Positions 25,539 through 33,577 of a stretch of 64,000 bases of DNA are shown here, one piece after another. This stretch comes from UBA1479 sp963976055 (GTDB lineage: Bacteria > Pseudomonadota > Alphaproteobacteria > Rhodospirillales > Casp-alpha2): positions 124,001-188,000 of the forward strand of contig CAXBJB010000006.1 of the NCBI GenBank assembly GCA_963976055.1, written 5' to 3'. How positions within the stretch are numbered: the first letter of the stretch is position 1; every line of letters starts with the position of its first letter. The notes under the pieces were generated by a model. That model made no database searches. It was not told the origin of the DNA and worked only from the letters and a program-made list of their open reading frames with translations. Position numbers and translations under genes: made by a program.

Positions 25539-26510
25539 TTAGAAATCCAGCGCCCGGCGTTCGGCCCGGGCGAGGCATGCGTTCACATAGTGCGCGGCAT
25601 TGGCCGCGGTAACCTCGTTGTCGGCGGACTGGGCGCGGATGATCTCGAACACGCGCCGCAAAATTTTGTCGGCGTCGGGCACCAACTGGCCCTGGGGCGG
25701 GTCTGCGAACAGGTCGGCGACGTCGATGGTGAAGCCGTATTTCTCCGCCATCCGGGCATAGCGCGGCTTGCGGTCCTGGACCAGGGCGGGGAACAGGGCG
25801 CGGGCGAAGTCCTTGGGCCCTACACCTTTGCCGTCGTCGGGTTGTCCGGCCAGGTGTTTCTCGATGAACGACGGAAAATAGAACAGGGGCTTGGGGTCGC
25901 TTTCGGCCCGTTCCTTAAGCGCGTCCTCGTCGGCCTGTCCGGCGCGAATGTAGAGGATCAGGGTATCGGCGCGGAGTGCGGTGATCACCGGATCGTCGGG
26001 ATCGTCCAGATCGACGATTTCGCACAGGCTGCCCGAGGCGTCGTTGATGAAATCATTACAGCGGTAGATTTCCCAGGCCTTGGCGATGAAGTGGCCGGTA
26101 TCCTTCATGGCCTCCTGCTCGCCCCAGCGATAGAGCCCCTGGCGCTTCAGGAACGTCGCCTTGTCCAGGCCGCCCTCGGCCGGGTCGCCGTACATGCCCA
26201 GGAACGTCGACACCGGGTCCAGGTTGTCGACGCTGATGTTGTGGTTTATGTAGATGGAATCCGAGCGTAGCAGGTTGGCCACGAACCTGTCCTGCATGTG
26301 CATGATCTTGTACTTGATGTTGTCCAAGATGTGCTCGGCCAGATAGCGCGTGCCGATGCGGTAGTCGGCCGAATAATGATACCAGTCCGCGTGGCGGCGC
26401 AGGCTGGTGGACAACATGGTCTTGCCCACGCCGGACATGCCCAGCAATGTGATCGCGTGGGGGAGTTGGCGGAAGGCCTCGAAATCGTTGAGATAGGATT
26501 CACTGCTCAT
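25539..26510 (-). CDS. Conserved P-loop ATPase of unknown function
   Basis: A 323-residue soluble protein with a Walker A motif GMSGVGKT at residues 24-31 close to the N-terminus and an LILYIRAG strand that may follow a Walker B-like element. The domain resembles small nucleotide-binding kinases rather than AAA or ABC ATPases: SADYRIGTRYLAEH after the P-loop, a lid-like helical region in the middle. I do not recognise a named family. It lies directly upstream of metAA on the same strand and is divergent from the tungsten enzyme operon, 192 bases away. A role with either neighbour is speculation. Confidence 0.7.
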   Translation of the reverse strand: MSSESYLNDFEAFRQLPHAITLLGMSGVGKTMLSTSLRRHADWYHYSADYRIGTRYLAEHILDNIKYKIMHMQDRFVANLLRSDSIYINHNISVDNLDPVSTFLGMYGDPAEGGLDKATFLKRQGLYRWGEQEAMKDTGHFIAKAWEIYRCNDFINDASGSLCEIVDLDDPDDPVITALRADTLILYIRAGQADEDALKERAESDPKPLFYFPSFIEKHLAGQPDDGKGVGPKDFARALFPALVQDRKPRYARMAEKYGFTIDVADLFADPPQGQLVPDADKILRRVFEIIRAQSADNEVTAANAAHYVNACLARAERRALDF

Positions 26511-26702
26511 GCCCTTGGTTTGGCGTGCGCCGTTTCGCTTGTAAAGAGCTTTGATTCGCCGCCAGCCGACAAAAATTCATTCCAAGCCCCCTGGGATCGG
26601 GTGCTAAACTTGAATTCAGCGATAAACGGCGCCCGGCACCGCGAAAACGCGGGAAAACGACCGGAGCGTCCCCCACCAGCAAACACCGAACGGGAGGATT
26701 TC

Positions 26703-27182
26703 ATGCTGAAAGCCTTGAATATCGATCCAGGCAAGTGCACGGGCTGCCTGCAGTGCGAACTGGCCTGCTCATTCGAGAACGAGGGCGTGTTCAATCCGTC
26801 CAAGTCGCGGATCAAGGTCTTCAACTTCCACGACCAGGGCCGCTTTGTGCCTTATACCTGCACGCAATGCGACGAAGCCTGGTGCATGCACGCCTGTCCG
26901 GTCGACGCCATATCCCTGAACAAGCTGACCGGCGCCAAAGAGGTCAACGACAACCTCTGCGTCGGCTGCAAGGTCTGCACCATCGCCTGTCCCTTCGGGA
27001 CGGTGAACTACAATTCCGCCACCGGCAAGGTCATCAAGTGCGACCTGTGCGGCGGCGACCCGGAATGCGCCAAGGCCTGCCCGACGGAGGCCATCACCTT
27101 TGTCGACGCCGACTGGACCGGCCTGGACAAGATGCGCAAATGGGCGGCGAAGACCGACGCCGGCCAGCAAGCCGCGCACTGA
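26703..27182 (+). CDS. aorA: Four-cluster ferredoxin subunit of tungsten aldehyde oxidoreductase
   Basis: A 159-residue iron-sulfur protein from ATG 26703 (GGGAGG upstream). Sixteen cysteines are set in four groups: CTGCLQCELAC, CTQCDEAWCMHAC, CVGCKVCTIAC and CDLCGGDPECAKAC, enough for four [4Fe-4S] clusters. This DmsB/HycB-like arrangement is the electron-transfer subunit of the AorABC-type aldehyde oxidoreductases described in Aromatoleum. It passes electrons between the tungsten subunit, encoded 16 bases downstream, and the FAD subunit. First gene of the operon. Confidence 0.88.
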   Translation: MLKALNIDPGKCTGCLQCELACSFENEGVFNPSKSRIKVFNFHDQGRFVPYTCTQCDEAWCMHACPVDAISLNKLTGAKEVNDNLCVGCKVCTIACPFGTVNYNSATGKVIKCDLCGGDPECAKACPTEAITFVDADWTGLDKMRKWAAKTDAGQQAAH

Positions 27183-27198
27183 CGGGGAGGACGATGTC

Positions 27199-29046
27199 AT
27201 GGCATGGGCACGGCGGATTCTGCGGGTCAACCTGACCAAGGGCACCTGCACGCATGAACCCCTCAACATGGATTGGGCCAAGCGTTACCTGGGGCAGCGT
27301 GGCTTGGCGACCAAGTACCTGACGGAAGAGATCGACCCCAAGGTCGATCCTCTTGCGCCGGAAAACAAGCTGATCATGGCGACCGGACCGCTGACCGGCA
27401 CCTCGGCCTCCACGGCCGGGCGCTATTCGGTGATCACCAAGGGGGCGCTGACCGGCGCCATCGCGTGCTCCAATTCGGGCGGCTTCTTCGGCAACGAAAT
27501 GAAGAACGCCGGGCTGGACATGATCATCTTCGAAGGCCGCGCCAAGGCGCCGGTCTATCTGTTCATCGATAACGACGACTGCCGCCTGCTCGATGCCGCG
27601 GGCTATTGGGGGACTTCCGTGTGGGACACGGAAGAAGGCATCAAGGAAGCCCACGGCGATCCCCAGATCCGCGTTGCCTCAATCGGCGTGGCCGGTGAGA
27701 AAGGTGTGAAATTCGCCTGCGTCGTCAACGACATGCACCGCGCCGCCGGGCGTTCCGGCGTCGGCACGGTGATGGGGTCGAAGAACCTGAAGGCCGTTGC
27801 CATCCGGGGCACCAAGGGCGTTTCCGTCGACGACATGCCGACTTTCCTCAAGGCCGCCGCCGCGGGCAAGAAGGTGCTGGCGGAAAACGCCGTGACGGGC
27901 CAGGGACTGCCGGCCTACGGCACCCAGGTTCTGATGAACGTGATCAACGAAACCGGGGCGCTTCCGACCCGCAACCACCGCGACATCCAGTTCGAGGGCG
28001 CGTCGAAGATTTCCGCCGAGGCCATGGCCGAACCCCGGGCATCCGACGGCAAGCCCAATCTGGTGCGCAACGCCGCCTGTTTCGGCTGCACCATTGCCTG
28101 CGGGCGGGTATCGACCATCGACCGCACCCATTACACGGTCGCCAGCCGCCCGCAGTATCAGAAGGCGTCGGGCGGGCTGGAATACGAGGCCGCCTGGGCG
28201 CTGGGTGCGGCCACCGGGGTTGACGACCTGGACGCCCTGACCTTTGCCAATTTCGTGTGCAACGAACAGGGGATCGACCCCATTTCGTTCGGCGCCACGG
28301 TCGGCGCGGCGATGGAGATGTTCGAGGATGGCGTCATCACGCTTAAGGACACCGGCGGGATCGAGGTCAAATTCGGATCGGCCAAGGCGCTGACCGATCT
28401 GGCCGAACTCTGTGGCCGGGGCGAGGGCTTTGGGGCGGAGATCGGCCTGGGTTCCAAGCTGCTGTGTGCGAAATACGGCAAGCCGGAGCTGTCCATGTCC
28501 GTGAAGGGCCAGGAATTCCCGGCCTATGACGGCCGCGGCATCCAAGGCATGGGGCTGACCTATGCCACGTCCAACCGGGGTGCCTGTCACCTGCGCAGCT
28601 ATACCGTGGCGTCGGAAATCCTGGGCATTCCGGAAAAGACCGACCCCCTGGTCACCGACGGCAAGGCGGGACTGGTCAAGGCGTTTCAGGACGCGACGGC
28701 GGCGGTCGACAGCGCCGGCATCTGCGTGTTCACAACCTTCGCCTGGACGCTGGAGGACATCGCCCCCCAGATCGACGCCGCCTGCGAGGGCGATTGGAGC
28801 GTCGAGGCCCTGTTGGAAACGGGGGAGCGGATCTGGAACCTGGAGCGCCAGTTCAATCTGGCCGCCGGCTTCACCGGCAAGGACGACAACCTGCCCCCGC
28901 GCCTGATGAAGGACGCGGCCAAGACCGGCCCGGCCAAGGGTTTGACCAGCGGTTTGGACAAGATGCTGCCGGAATATTACCAGTTGCGCGGCTGGTCCAA
29001 GGAGGGTGTGCCGACCAACGAGACGGTCAGCCGGCTCAGTCTGTAA
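27199..29046 (+). CDS. aorB: Tungsten-containing aldehyde:ferredoxin oxidoreductase, catalytic subunit
   Basis: A 615-residue AOR-family protein starting at ATG 27199. The N-terminal domain binds the bis-pterin tungsten cofactor (WARRILRVNLTKG, ATGPLTGT, GRYSVITKGALTGA, SNSGGFFG), and CFGCTIAC near residues 294-301 with a later cysteine holds a [4Fe-4S] cluster. Such enzymes oxidise aldehydes to acids, and some reduce acids with low-potential electrons or hydrogen. They are usually oxygen-sensitive and expressed in anaerobic or micro-oxic growth. Stands between aorA and aorC with gaps of 16 and 18 bases. No tungstate transporter is in the window. Confidence 0.92.
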   Translation: MAWARRILRVNLTKGTCTHEPLNMDWAKRYLGQRGLATKYLTEEIDPKVDPLAPENKLIMATGPLTGTSASTAGRYSVITKGALTGAIACSNSGGFFGNEMKNAGLDMIIFEGRAKAPVYLFIDNDDCRLLDAAGYWGTSVWDTEEGIKEAHGDPQIRVASIGVAGEKGVKFACVVNDMHRAAGRSGVGTVMGSKNLKAVAIRGTKGVSVDDMPTFLKAAAAGKKVLAENAVTGQGLPAYGTQVLMNVINETGALPTRNHRDIQFEGASKISAEAMAEPRASDGKPNLVRNAACFGCTIACGRVSTIDRTHYTVASRPQYQKASGGLEYEAAWALGAATGVDDLDALTFANFVCNEQGIDPISFGATVGAAMEMFEDGVITLKDTGGIEVKFGSAKALTDLAELCGRGEGFGAEIGLGSKLLCAKYGKPELSMSVKGQEFPAYDGRGIQGMGLTYATSNRGACHLRSYTVASEILGIPEKTDPLVTDGKAGLVKAFQDATAAVDSAGICVFTTFAWTLEDIAPQIDAACEGDWSVEALLETGERIWNLERQFNLAAGFTGKDDNLPPRLMKDAAKTGPAKGLTSGLDKMLPEYYQLRGWSKEGVPTNETVSRLSL

Positions 29047-29064
29047 GGATGGGATTCTAGAGCC

Positions 29065-30300
29065 ATGACCTACGTTATCATCGGCGCCGGCCCGGCGGGG
29101 GTCGTCGCGGCGGAAACGCTCGCCAAGACGGACACAGGGGCGGATATCGTGCTGTTGGGCGGCGAGACCGATCCGCCCTATTCCCGAATGGCCATTCCCT
29201 ATGTCCTGACCGGCATCATCGACCATGGCGGCACGTATCTGCGCAAGACGGCCGGGCATTACGAAAAACTCGGCATCGCCTATTGTCAGGGCCGTGCGGC
29301 GAGCATCGACGTCAAGGCTAGGAAGGTCATGCTGGAGGGCGGCGGGACCCAGGCCTACGACAAACTTCTGATCGCCACGGGGGCAAGTCCCATCAAGCCG
29401 CCGGTACCGGGGCTCGACCTGCCGGGTGTCCACCATTGCTGGACTCTCGACGACTGCCGCGAGATCGAAAAGCTGGCCCAGAAGGGCTCCGAGGTCGTCC
29501 TCATGGGGGCCGGGTTCATCGGCTGCATCATTCTGGAGGCCCTGGTCGAGCGCGGCGTCAAGCTGACGGTGGTCGAGGCCCTCGACCGCATGGTGCCGCG
29601 CATGATGAACGAGACGGCGGGCAACCTGATCAAGGATTGGTGCCAGGCTAAGGGCATCATGGTCCATACCTCGACCAAAGTGACGGAGGTCGGCGAACAG
29701 GGCGGCCGCCTGGCTGTCGCCATGGACAATGGCGAGACCGCGCCCGCCGATCTCGTCGTCGTCGCCGCCGGGGTGAAGTCCAACATCGGCTTCATCGACG
29801 GCACGGGCATGAAGGCGGAGCAGGGCATTTTGGTCGACGAATTCCTGCGCACCTCCGTCGACGGCATCTATGCCGCCGGCGACTGCGCCCAGGGCCCCGA
29901 CTTCGGCGGCGGCTTCAACGTCCACGCCATTCAGCCGACATCGACCGAGCACGGCCGCTTCGCTGGCCTGAACATGGCGGGCAAGGTCACGCCCTACAAA
30001 GGCTCGTTGCAGATGAACGTGCTCGATACGGCGGGGCTGATCTCGACCTCGTTCGGCGACTGGGAGGGCGGTGTGGGGACCGAGGCGGCGGAGGTTCTCG
30101 ACCGCGACCACTTCAAGTACCTGCGCCTCAACTTCAAGGACGACGTGCTGGTCGGCGCGTTGTCTCTGGGGCGCACGGACCACATGGGCGTGCTGCGCGG
30201 GCTGATCCAAAACCGCACGCCGCTGGGCATGTGGAAAGCACGGCTGATGGATGATCCCCACCGCATCATGGAAGCCTATGTCGCCCATGCCTATGCCTGA
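29065..30300 (+). CDS. aorC: FAD/NAD(P)-dependent oxidoreductase subunit of the AOR complex
   Basis: A 411-residue pyridine-nucleotide disulfide oxidoreductase-like flavoprotein. FAD-binding GAGPAG is at residues 7-12, the NAD-binding GAGFIG at ~149-154, and a second FAD motif YAAGDCAQ follows near 269. In AorABC enzymes the equivalent subunit hands electrons from the iron-sulfur chain to NAD+. Position in the operon right after aorB and before the MoaD-like gene supports this. Alone, the sequence could equally be a ferredoxin or nitrite reductase-type reductase. Confidence 0.85.
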   Translation: MTYVIIGAGPAGVVAAETLAKTDTGADIVLLGGETDPPYSRMAIPYVLTGIIDHGGTYLRKTAGHYEKLGIAYCQGRAASIDVKARKVMLEGGGTQAYDKLLIATGASPIKPPVPGLDLPGVHHCWTLDDCREIEKLAQKGSEVVLMGAGFIGCIILEALVERGVKLTVVEALDRMVPRMMNETAGNLIKDWCQAKGIMVHTSTKVTEVGEQGGRLAVAMDNGETAPADLVVVAAGVKSNIGFIDGTGMKAEQGILVDEFLRTSVDGIYAAGDCAQGPDFGGGFNVHAIQPTSTEHGRFAGLNMAGKVTPYKGSLQMNVLDTAGLISTSFGDWEGGVGTEAAEVLDRDHFKYLRLNFKDDVLVGALSLGRTDHMGVLRGLIQNRTPLGMWKARLMDDPHRIMEAYVAHAYA

Positions 30301-30315
30301 CGGGCGGCAAGACCC

Positions 30316-30567
30316 ATGAAGATCCGGGTCAAGCTCTATGCCTCGCTCGCCGAGCACCTGCCGGCGGGGGCCAAGGGGAACGAGGCTGACCTGGTGGTCG
30401 CCGAGGACGCGACCCCGGCCACGGTCATCGCCCAGCTCGGTCTGCCGGAAAAGATGTGCCATCTGGTGCTGCTGAACGGCGTCTATGTGGAGCCGTCGGC
30501 GCGGGCGGCCACAACCTTCCGTGACGGCGACGCGCTCGCCATGTGGCCGCCGGTGGCGGGGGGCTAA
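30316..30567 (+). CDS. MoaD/ThiS-family sulfur carrier protein
   Basis: An 83-residue ubiquitin-like protein ending in Gly-Gly (PPVAGG), the C-terminus that is activated to a thiocarboxylate. MoaD proteins donate sulfur to form the dithiolene of molybdopterin, so a dedicated copy inside a tungsten enzyme operon fits cofactor supply. It starts 15 bases after aorC and is followed by the unknown gene four bases later. Confidence 0.87.
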   Translation: MKIRVKLYASLAEHLPAGAKGNEADLVVAEDATPATVIAQLGLPEKMCHLVLLNGVYVEPSARAATTFRDGDALAMWPPVAGG

Positions 30568-30571
30568 GCCC

Positions 30572-30874
30572 GTGGACAGTACCGATGGTACGGTCGTTGT
30601 GACTAAGGAAATGGCCCTGACGCGGGCCGGGTTCTTCCGTGGCATCGCCAAGGGGCTCGGCACCGGCGCCTATGCCGAGACCGCCGACGGGGTCGTGCTG
30701 GAACAGGGCGGCCGCCGCCTGGAAGTCACCCTAGGTCCGGAACGCCGACGCAGGATCGCCTTGATGGAGATCGAGATCATGGACGTCACCCTGGCGTTTT
30801 CGGGATACTCGGAGAAAAGCCGCTTGGCGGCGCTCGCGATGTTCGACAGGGCGTTTCAACGGGGCGGGGGATAA
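30572..30874 (+). CDS. Small protein of unknown function at the end of the aor operon
   Basis: A 100-residue soluble protein read from GTG 30572, four bases after the MoaD-like stop; the next ATG would remove 13 residues. It is basic in the middle (LGPERRRRIALMEIEIMDVT) and ends in a helix (SEKSRLAALAMFDRAFQ). No signal peptide, cysteine motif or membrane segment. I do not recognise the family. The tight spacing after the cofactor-sulfur carrier suggests a role in maturation or assembly of the tungsten enzyme, perhaps as a chaperone. Confidence 0.7.
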   Translation: MDSTDGTVVVTKEMALTRAGFFRGIAKGLGTGAYAETADGVVLEQGGRRLEVTLGPERRRRIALMEIEIMDVTLAFSGYSEKSRLAALAMFDRAFQRGGG

Positions 30875-30887
30875 GCAATCCATTAAA

Positions 30888-30902
30888 TTAGAAGCATTCT
30901 AA
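30888..30902. promoter_or_regulatory. Irr-type iron control box upstream of the EncFtn gene
   Basis: TTAGAA-GCA-TTCTAA is a perfect inverted repeat with a three-base spacer, the core of the iron control element bound by the alphaproteobacterial regulator Irr. It lies 72 bases before the start of an iron-storage-like gene and just upstream of a likely -35 at 30912. Confidence 0.6.
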
Positions 30903-30911
30903 CTTTGAACG

Positions 30912-30939
30912 TTGATCCCGCTGGTGTATCCACTATTTT
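30912..30939 (+). promoter_or_regulatory. Probable promoter of the EncFtn gene
   Basis: TTGATC at 30912-30917 and TATTTT at 30934-30939 are separated by 16 bases in an AT-rich stretch. The Irr-type box ends nine bases upstream. An AAGGAG ribosome site precedes the ATG at 30975. Confidence 0.4.
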
Positions 30940-30974
30940 TATAGTCCGCAAACAAGCTGTATTAAGGAGTTCCC

Positions 30975-31277
30975 ATGTCGAACGAAGGTTTCCACGAACC
31001 CCTGGAGAAGCTGTCCGAAGAGACCATGGACCGTCATCGGGCCATCGTGTCCCTGATGGAGGAGCTGGAGGCTGTCGACTGGTACCAGCAGCGCGTCGAC
31101 GCCACGTCGGATCCGGAATTGAAGGCGATCCTGGCCCATAACCGGGACGAGGAAATCGAGCACGCGGCCATGGTCCTGGAATGGTTGCGCCGCAGTATGC
31201 CGCAGTTCGACAAGGAACTCCGCGACACCCTGTTCAAGGATGGCCCGATCGCCGGCCATCACGGCGACGATCACTAA
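30975..31277 (+). CDS. Encapsulated-ferritin-like protein (EncFtn), without encapsulin partner
   Basis: A 100-residue two-helix protein closely resembling the encapsulated ferritin of Rhodospirillum rubrum, in which two chains build one ferroxidase site. The key stretch is EELEAVDWY (Glu30 and Trp36) and the second helix has NRDEEIEHAAM with Glu60 and His63, the expected iron ligands. Known EncFtn proteins carry a C-terminal peptide that targets them into encapsulin shells; this one stops at HHGDDH with no such tail, and no shell gene follows: the next gene is hsp20 after a strong terminator. It may store or oxidise iron as a free decamer, or its shell gene may be elsewhere. Irr-type control fits an iron role. 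Confidence 0.88.
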   Translation: MSNEGFHEPLEKLSEETMDRHRAIVSLMEELEAVDWYQQRVDATSDPELKAILAHNRDEEIEHAAMVLEWLRRSMPQFDKELRDTLFKDGPIAGHHGDDH

Positions 31278-31310
31278 CCAATCGCTCCTGAAAATTCCGG
31301 TGCCTTTAGG

Positions 31311-31340
31311 CCCCGCGCGTCATCGGCGCGCGGGGTTTTT
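31311..31340 (+). terminator. Rho-independent terminator after the EncFtn gene
   Basis: CCCCGCGCG (31311-31319) and CGCGCGGGG (31327-31335) form a perfect nine-base stem with a seven-base loop, followed directly by five T (31336-31340). Confidence 0.9.
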
Positions 31341-31352
31341 CGTGTGCACAGT

Positions 31353-31406
31353 TGACCTAGGTCATGGTGGAACACCATCCTTTACATCATTCTTCCGAAA
31401 TATACT
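31353..31406 (+). promoter_or_regulatory. Tandem palindromes and -10 box before hsp20
   Basis: TGACCTAGGTCA (31353-31364) is a perfect palindrome within TTGACCTAGGTCAT, similar to Crp/Fnr-family sites. ATGGTG-GAA-CACCAT (31364-31378) is a second perfect inverted repeat. TATACT at 31401-31406 is a good -10 with a poor -35, as expected for an activated promoter; the second dyad would be centred near -42. The factor that binds is unknown. Confidence 0.42.
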
Positions 31407-31435
31407 GAGCCATCGAGCAAGGAAGGAGGATACCG

Positions 31436-32101
31436 ATGAGCACGACACAACAATCCGCACCGGAAAAAAAGGCGGAAACAAAGCGCGCCGAGGGTGGCGA
31501 TATTTCCGTCAAGCAGGACGCCGCGACGCCGATCGAAGCGTGGCGTGTCGATATGGAACGCCTGATGAGCGACTGGCTCGGCGCATGGGGCGGGCTTGGG
31601 CGCCTTCAACCGTTCGGGGGGCTGCCGTCAGGGACGGCGACGCCCGCGACGGGGCTTGAGGAATGGCGGGCCCAGGCGGACCGCTATTTCGCGGACATGA
31701 ACCGGCGCTGGGCCGATCTGGCCCGCCTCAACCCGCTTGAAATGTTCGGCGTTCCGGCCGGGGTCGCCCTTAACCCGGAGGTCGACATCAGCGACGGAGA
31801 CGGCAAGTTCGTGCTCAAGGCCGAGCTGCCCGGCCTGGCGGAAGACGATGTCGAGGTCGAGGTCGACGGCGACGTGTTGACCATTTCCGGCCACAAGTCG
31901 GAAACGTCCGAGGACAGGGAAAACGACTATTGCCGGCGCGAGCGCCGGTTCGGGTCGTTCCGCCGGTCCTTCAAGCTGCCCGAAGGGGTTGTCGGCGACA
32001 AGGCCAAGGCGTCGTTCGACAAAGGTGTCCTGACGGTGACGGTGCCGAAACAGGACAAGGCGGAAAAACCCAAGGGCAAGAAGGTTCCGCTCAACGGCTG
32101 A
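31436..32101 (+). CDS. Hsp20/alpha-crystallin small heat shock protein
   Basis: A 221-residue small heat-shock protein, longer than most because of a ~115-residue N-terminal arm. The alpha-crystallin domain at about 118-210 shows PEVDISDGDGKFVLKAELPG, VEVDGDVLTISGHK and the ARASFDKGVLTVTVPK-like end (KASFDKGVLTVTVPK), followed by a short Lys-rich tail. Such proteins form large oligomers that hold unfolding proteins. GGAGGA precedes the ATG. The upstream dyads suggest control by a regulator rather than only the heat-shock sigma factor. The gene converges on der, with eight bases between stops. Confidence 0.93.
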   Translation: MSTTQQSAPEKKAETKRAEGGDISVKQDAATPIEAWRVDMERLMSDWLGAWGGLGRLQPFGGLPSGTATPATGLEEWRAQADRYFADMNRRWADLARLNPLEMFGVPAGVALNPEVDISDGDGKFVLKAELPGLAEDDVEVEVDGDVLTISGHKSETSEDRENDYCRRERRFGSFRRSFKLPEGVVGDKAKASFDKGVLTVTVPKQDKAEKPKGKKVPLNG

Positions 32102-32105
32102 GCGG
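32087..32105. other. Hairpin spanning the convergent ends of hsp20 and der
   Basis: CCGCTCA (32087-32093) pairs with TGAGCGG (32099-32105) around a five-base loop. The right arm contains the hsp20 stop codon. No T-run on either side, so transcription stop at this point is only possible, not shown. Confidence 0.35.
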
Positions 32106-32109
32106 TTGG

Positions 32110-33519
32110 CTACTTCCTGTCCGTGTAAGGGTTTTCGCTCTTGCGATAGATCAGGCGGATCGGCACGCCGTCCAGCCCGAAATGGTCGCGCAGCCCGTTG
32201 ACCAGAAAGCGCGTGTAGCTGTCCGGCAGTTCGGTAGCGCGCGTGCAGAACACGATGAACGTGGGCGGACGGGCCTTGGCCTGGGTCGCGTAGCGAAGGC
32301 GAATGCGCTTGCCGCCCTTGCCCATGGGGGCGGGATGGGCTTCCTGCATGTCCGTCAACCAGCGGTTCAGGTCGCCCGTGCCGACGCGCGTGTTCCACAG
32401 GTCGTAGGTTGCGGTGACCGTGGGCAGGAGTTTGTCCAGCCCCTGGCCAGTCAGGGCCGAGCAGGTGATGACGGGAATGCCCCGGACCTGCGGCAGGCTG
32501 GTCTGCAGGCGGTCGCTCAGGCGCTGGATCGTCTCGCCCCGGTCCTTGGCCGCATCCCACTTGTTGACCGCGATGATCAGCGCGCGGCCCTCCTCGATGA
32601 CCTGGCGGGCGATGGTCAGGTCCTGTTTTTCCAGGACCGCGTCGGCGTCCAGCACCAGCACCACGACATGGGCGAAGCGCACTGCGCGCAAGGTGTCGCG
32701 GGTGCTGAGGGATTCCAACTTGTCGGTGATCCGCGCCTTGCGGCGCAGGCCGGCGGTGTCGATCAGCCGGTAATCGCGCCCGCCGTGCTGCCAGGAAATG
32801 GAAATCGAGTCGCGGGTGATCCCGGCCTCGGGCCCGGTCAGCATGCGGTCCTCGCCGAGCAGGCGGTTGATCATGGTCGACTTGCCGACGTTGGGCCGGC
32901 CGACGATGGCGAGTTGCAGGGCCTTGGGCTCGACCGTGTCGTCACCGTCGCCTTCGTCGTTGAATTCCTCTAGGTCGGCGAAGTCGTCTTCGTCGTCATA
33001 GGCTTGCGTGCCTTCGGCGGCGGCGGCCTCGGCAAAGGGGACAAGCCGGTCGTACAGGTCTGACAGACCCAGCCCGTGTTCCGCCGAAAAGGCGACGGGC
33101 TCGTCCAGGCCCAGGGAATAGGCGTCGAACAGGCCGGACTCGCCGGCCCGGCCCTCGCATTTGTTGGCGACCAGGATTGCCGGGGTGCCGCGGGCCCGCA
33201 GCCAGGACACGAAATGCTGGTCCATCGGGGTCACCCCGGCCCGCGCGTCGATCACCATCAGCGCCACGTCGGCTTCGTCGAGGGCATGTTCGGTCTGGCG
33301 CCGCATGCGGGCTTCCAGGCTGTCGTCGGTGACGTCCTCGAGCCCGGCGGTGTCGATGAGCCGGAATTTCAGGTCGGCAAGCTTGCCTTCGCCCTCGCGG
33401 CGGTCGCGGGTCACCCCCGGCGTATCGTCGACGATGGCCAGTTTGCGCCCAACCAGACGGTTGAACAGGGTCGATTTGCCGACGTTGGGACGGCCGATGA
33501 TGGCGATGGTGAAGGGCAT
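32110..33519 (-). CDS. der: Ribosome-associated GTPase Der (EngA)
   Basis: A 469-residue protein with two GTPase domains in tandem, the hallmark of Der. Each has GRPNVGKST (residues 8-16 and ~207-215), DTAGL and NKW/NKC-type guanine motifs; the C-terminal KH-like domain follows from about 380. Between the G domains is an unusually acidic linker (DDEDDFADLEEFNDEGDGDD). Der is essential for 50S subunit assembly. It lies downstream of bamB and a YfgM-like gene, the same order as in many proteobacteria. Confidence 0.96.
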   Translation of the reverse strand: MPFTIAIIGRPNVGKSTLFNRLVGRKLAIVDDTPGVTRDRREGEGKLADLKFRLIDTAGLEDVTDDSLEARMRRQTEHALDEADVALMVIDARAGVTPMDQHFVSWLRARGTPAILVANKCEGRAGESGLFDAYSLGLDEPVAFSAEHGLGLSDLYDRLVPFAEAAAAEGTQAYDDEDDFADLEEFNDEGDGDDTVEPKALQLAIVGRPNVGKSTMINRLLGEDRMLTGPEAGITRDSISISWQHGGRDYRLIDTAGLRRKARITDKLESLSTRDTLRAVRFAHVVVLVLDADAVLEKQDLTIARQVIEEGRALIIAVNKWDAAKDRGETIQRLSDRLQTSLPQVRGIPVITCSALTGQGLDKLLPTVTATYDLWNTRVGTGDLNRWLTDMQEAHPAPMGKGGKRIRLRYATQAKARPPTFIVFCTRATELPDSYTRFLVNGLRDHFGLDGVPIRLIYRKSENPYTDRK

Positions 33520-33577
33520 GACATTGGCCGGACGCGTGTCCGATCCTGATTACCTAAACGGGGTTACGGGTACTGGG

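Noticed and set aside
27679..30663. Very long open frame on the minus strand across the aor operon
   Set aside because: It mirrors the codon bias of the real genes on the plus strand, has no ribosome site and an unnatural amino-acid composition.
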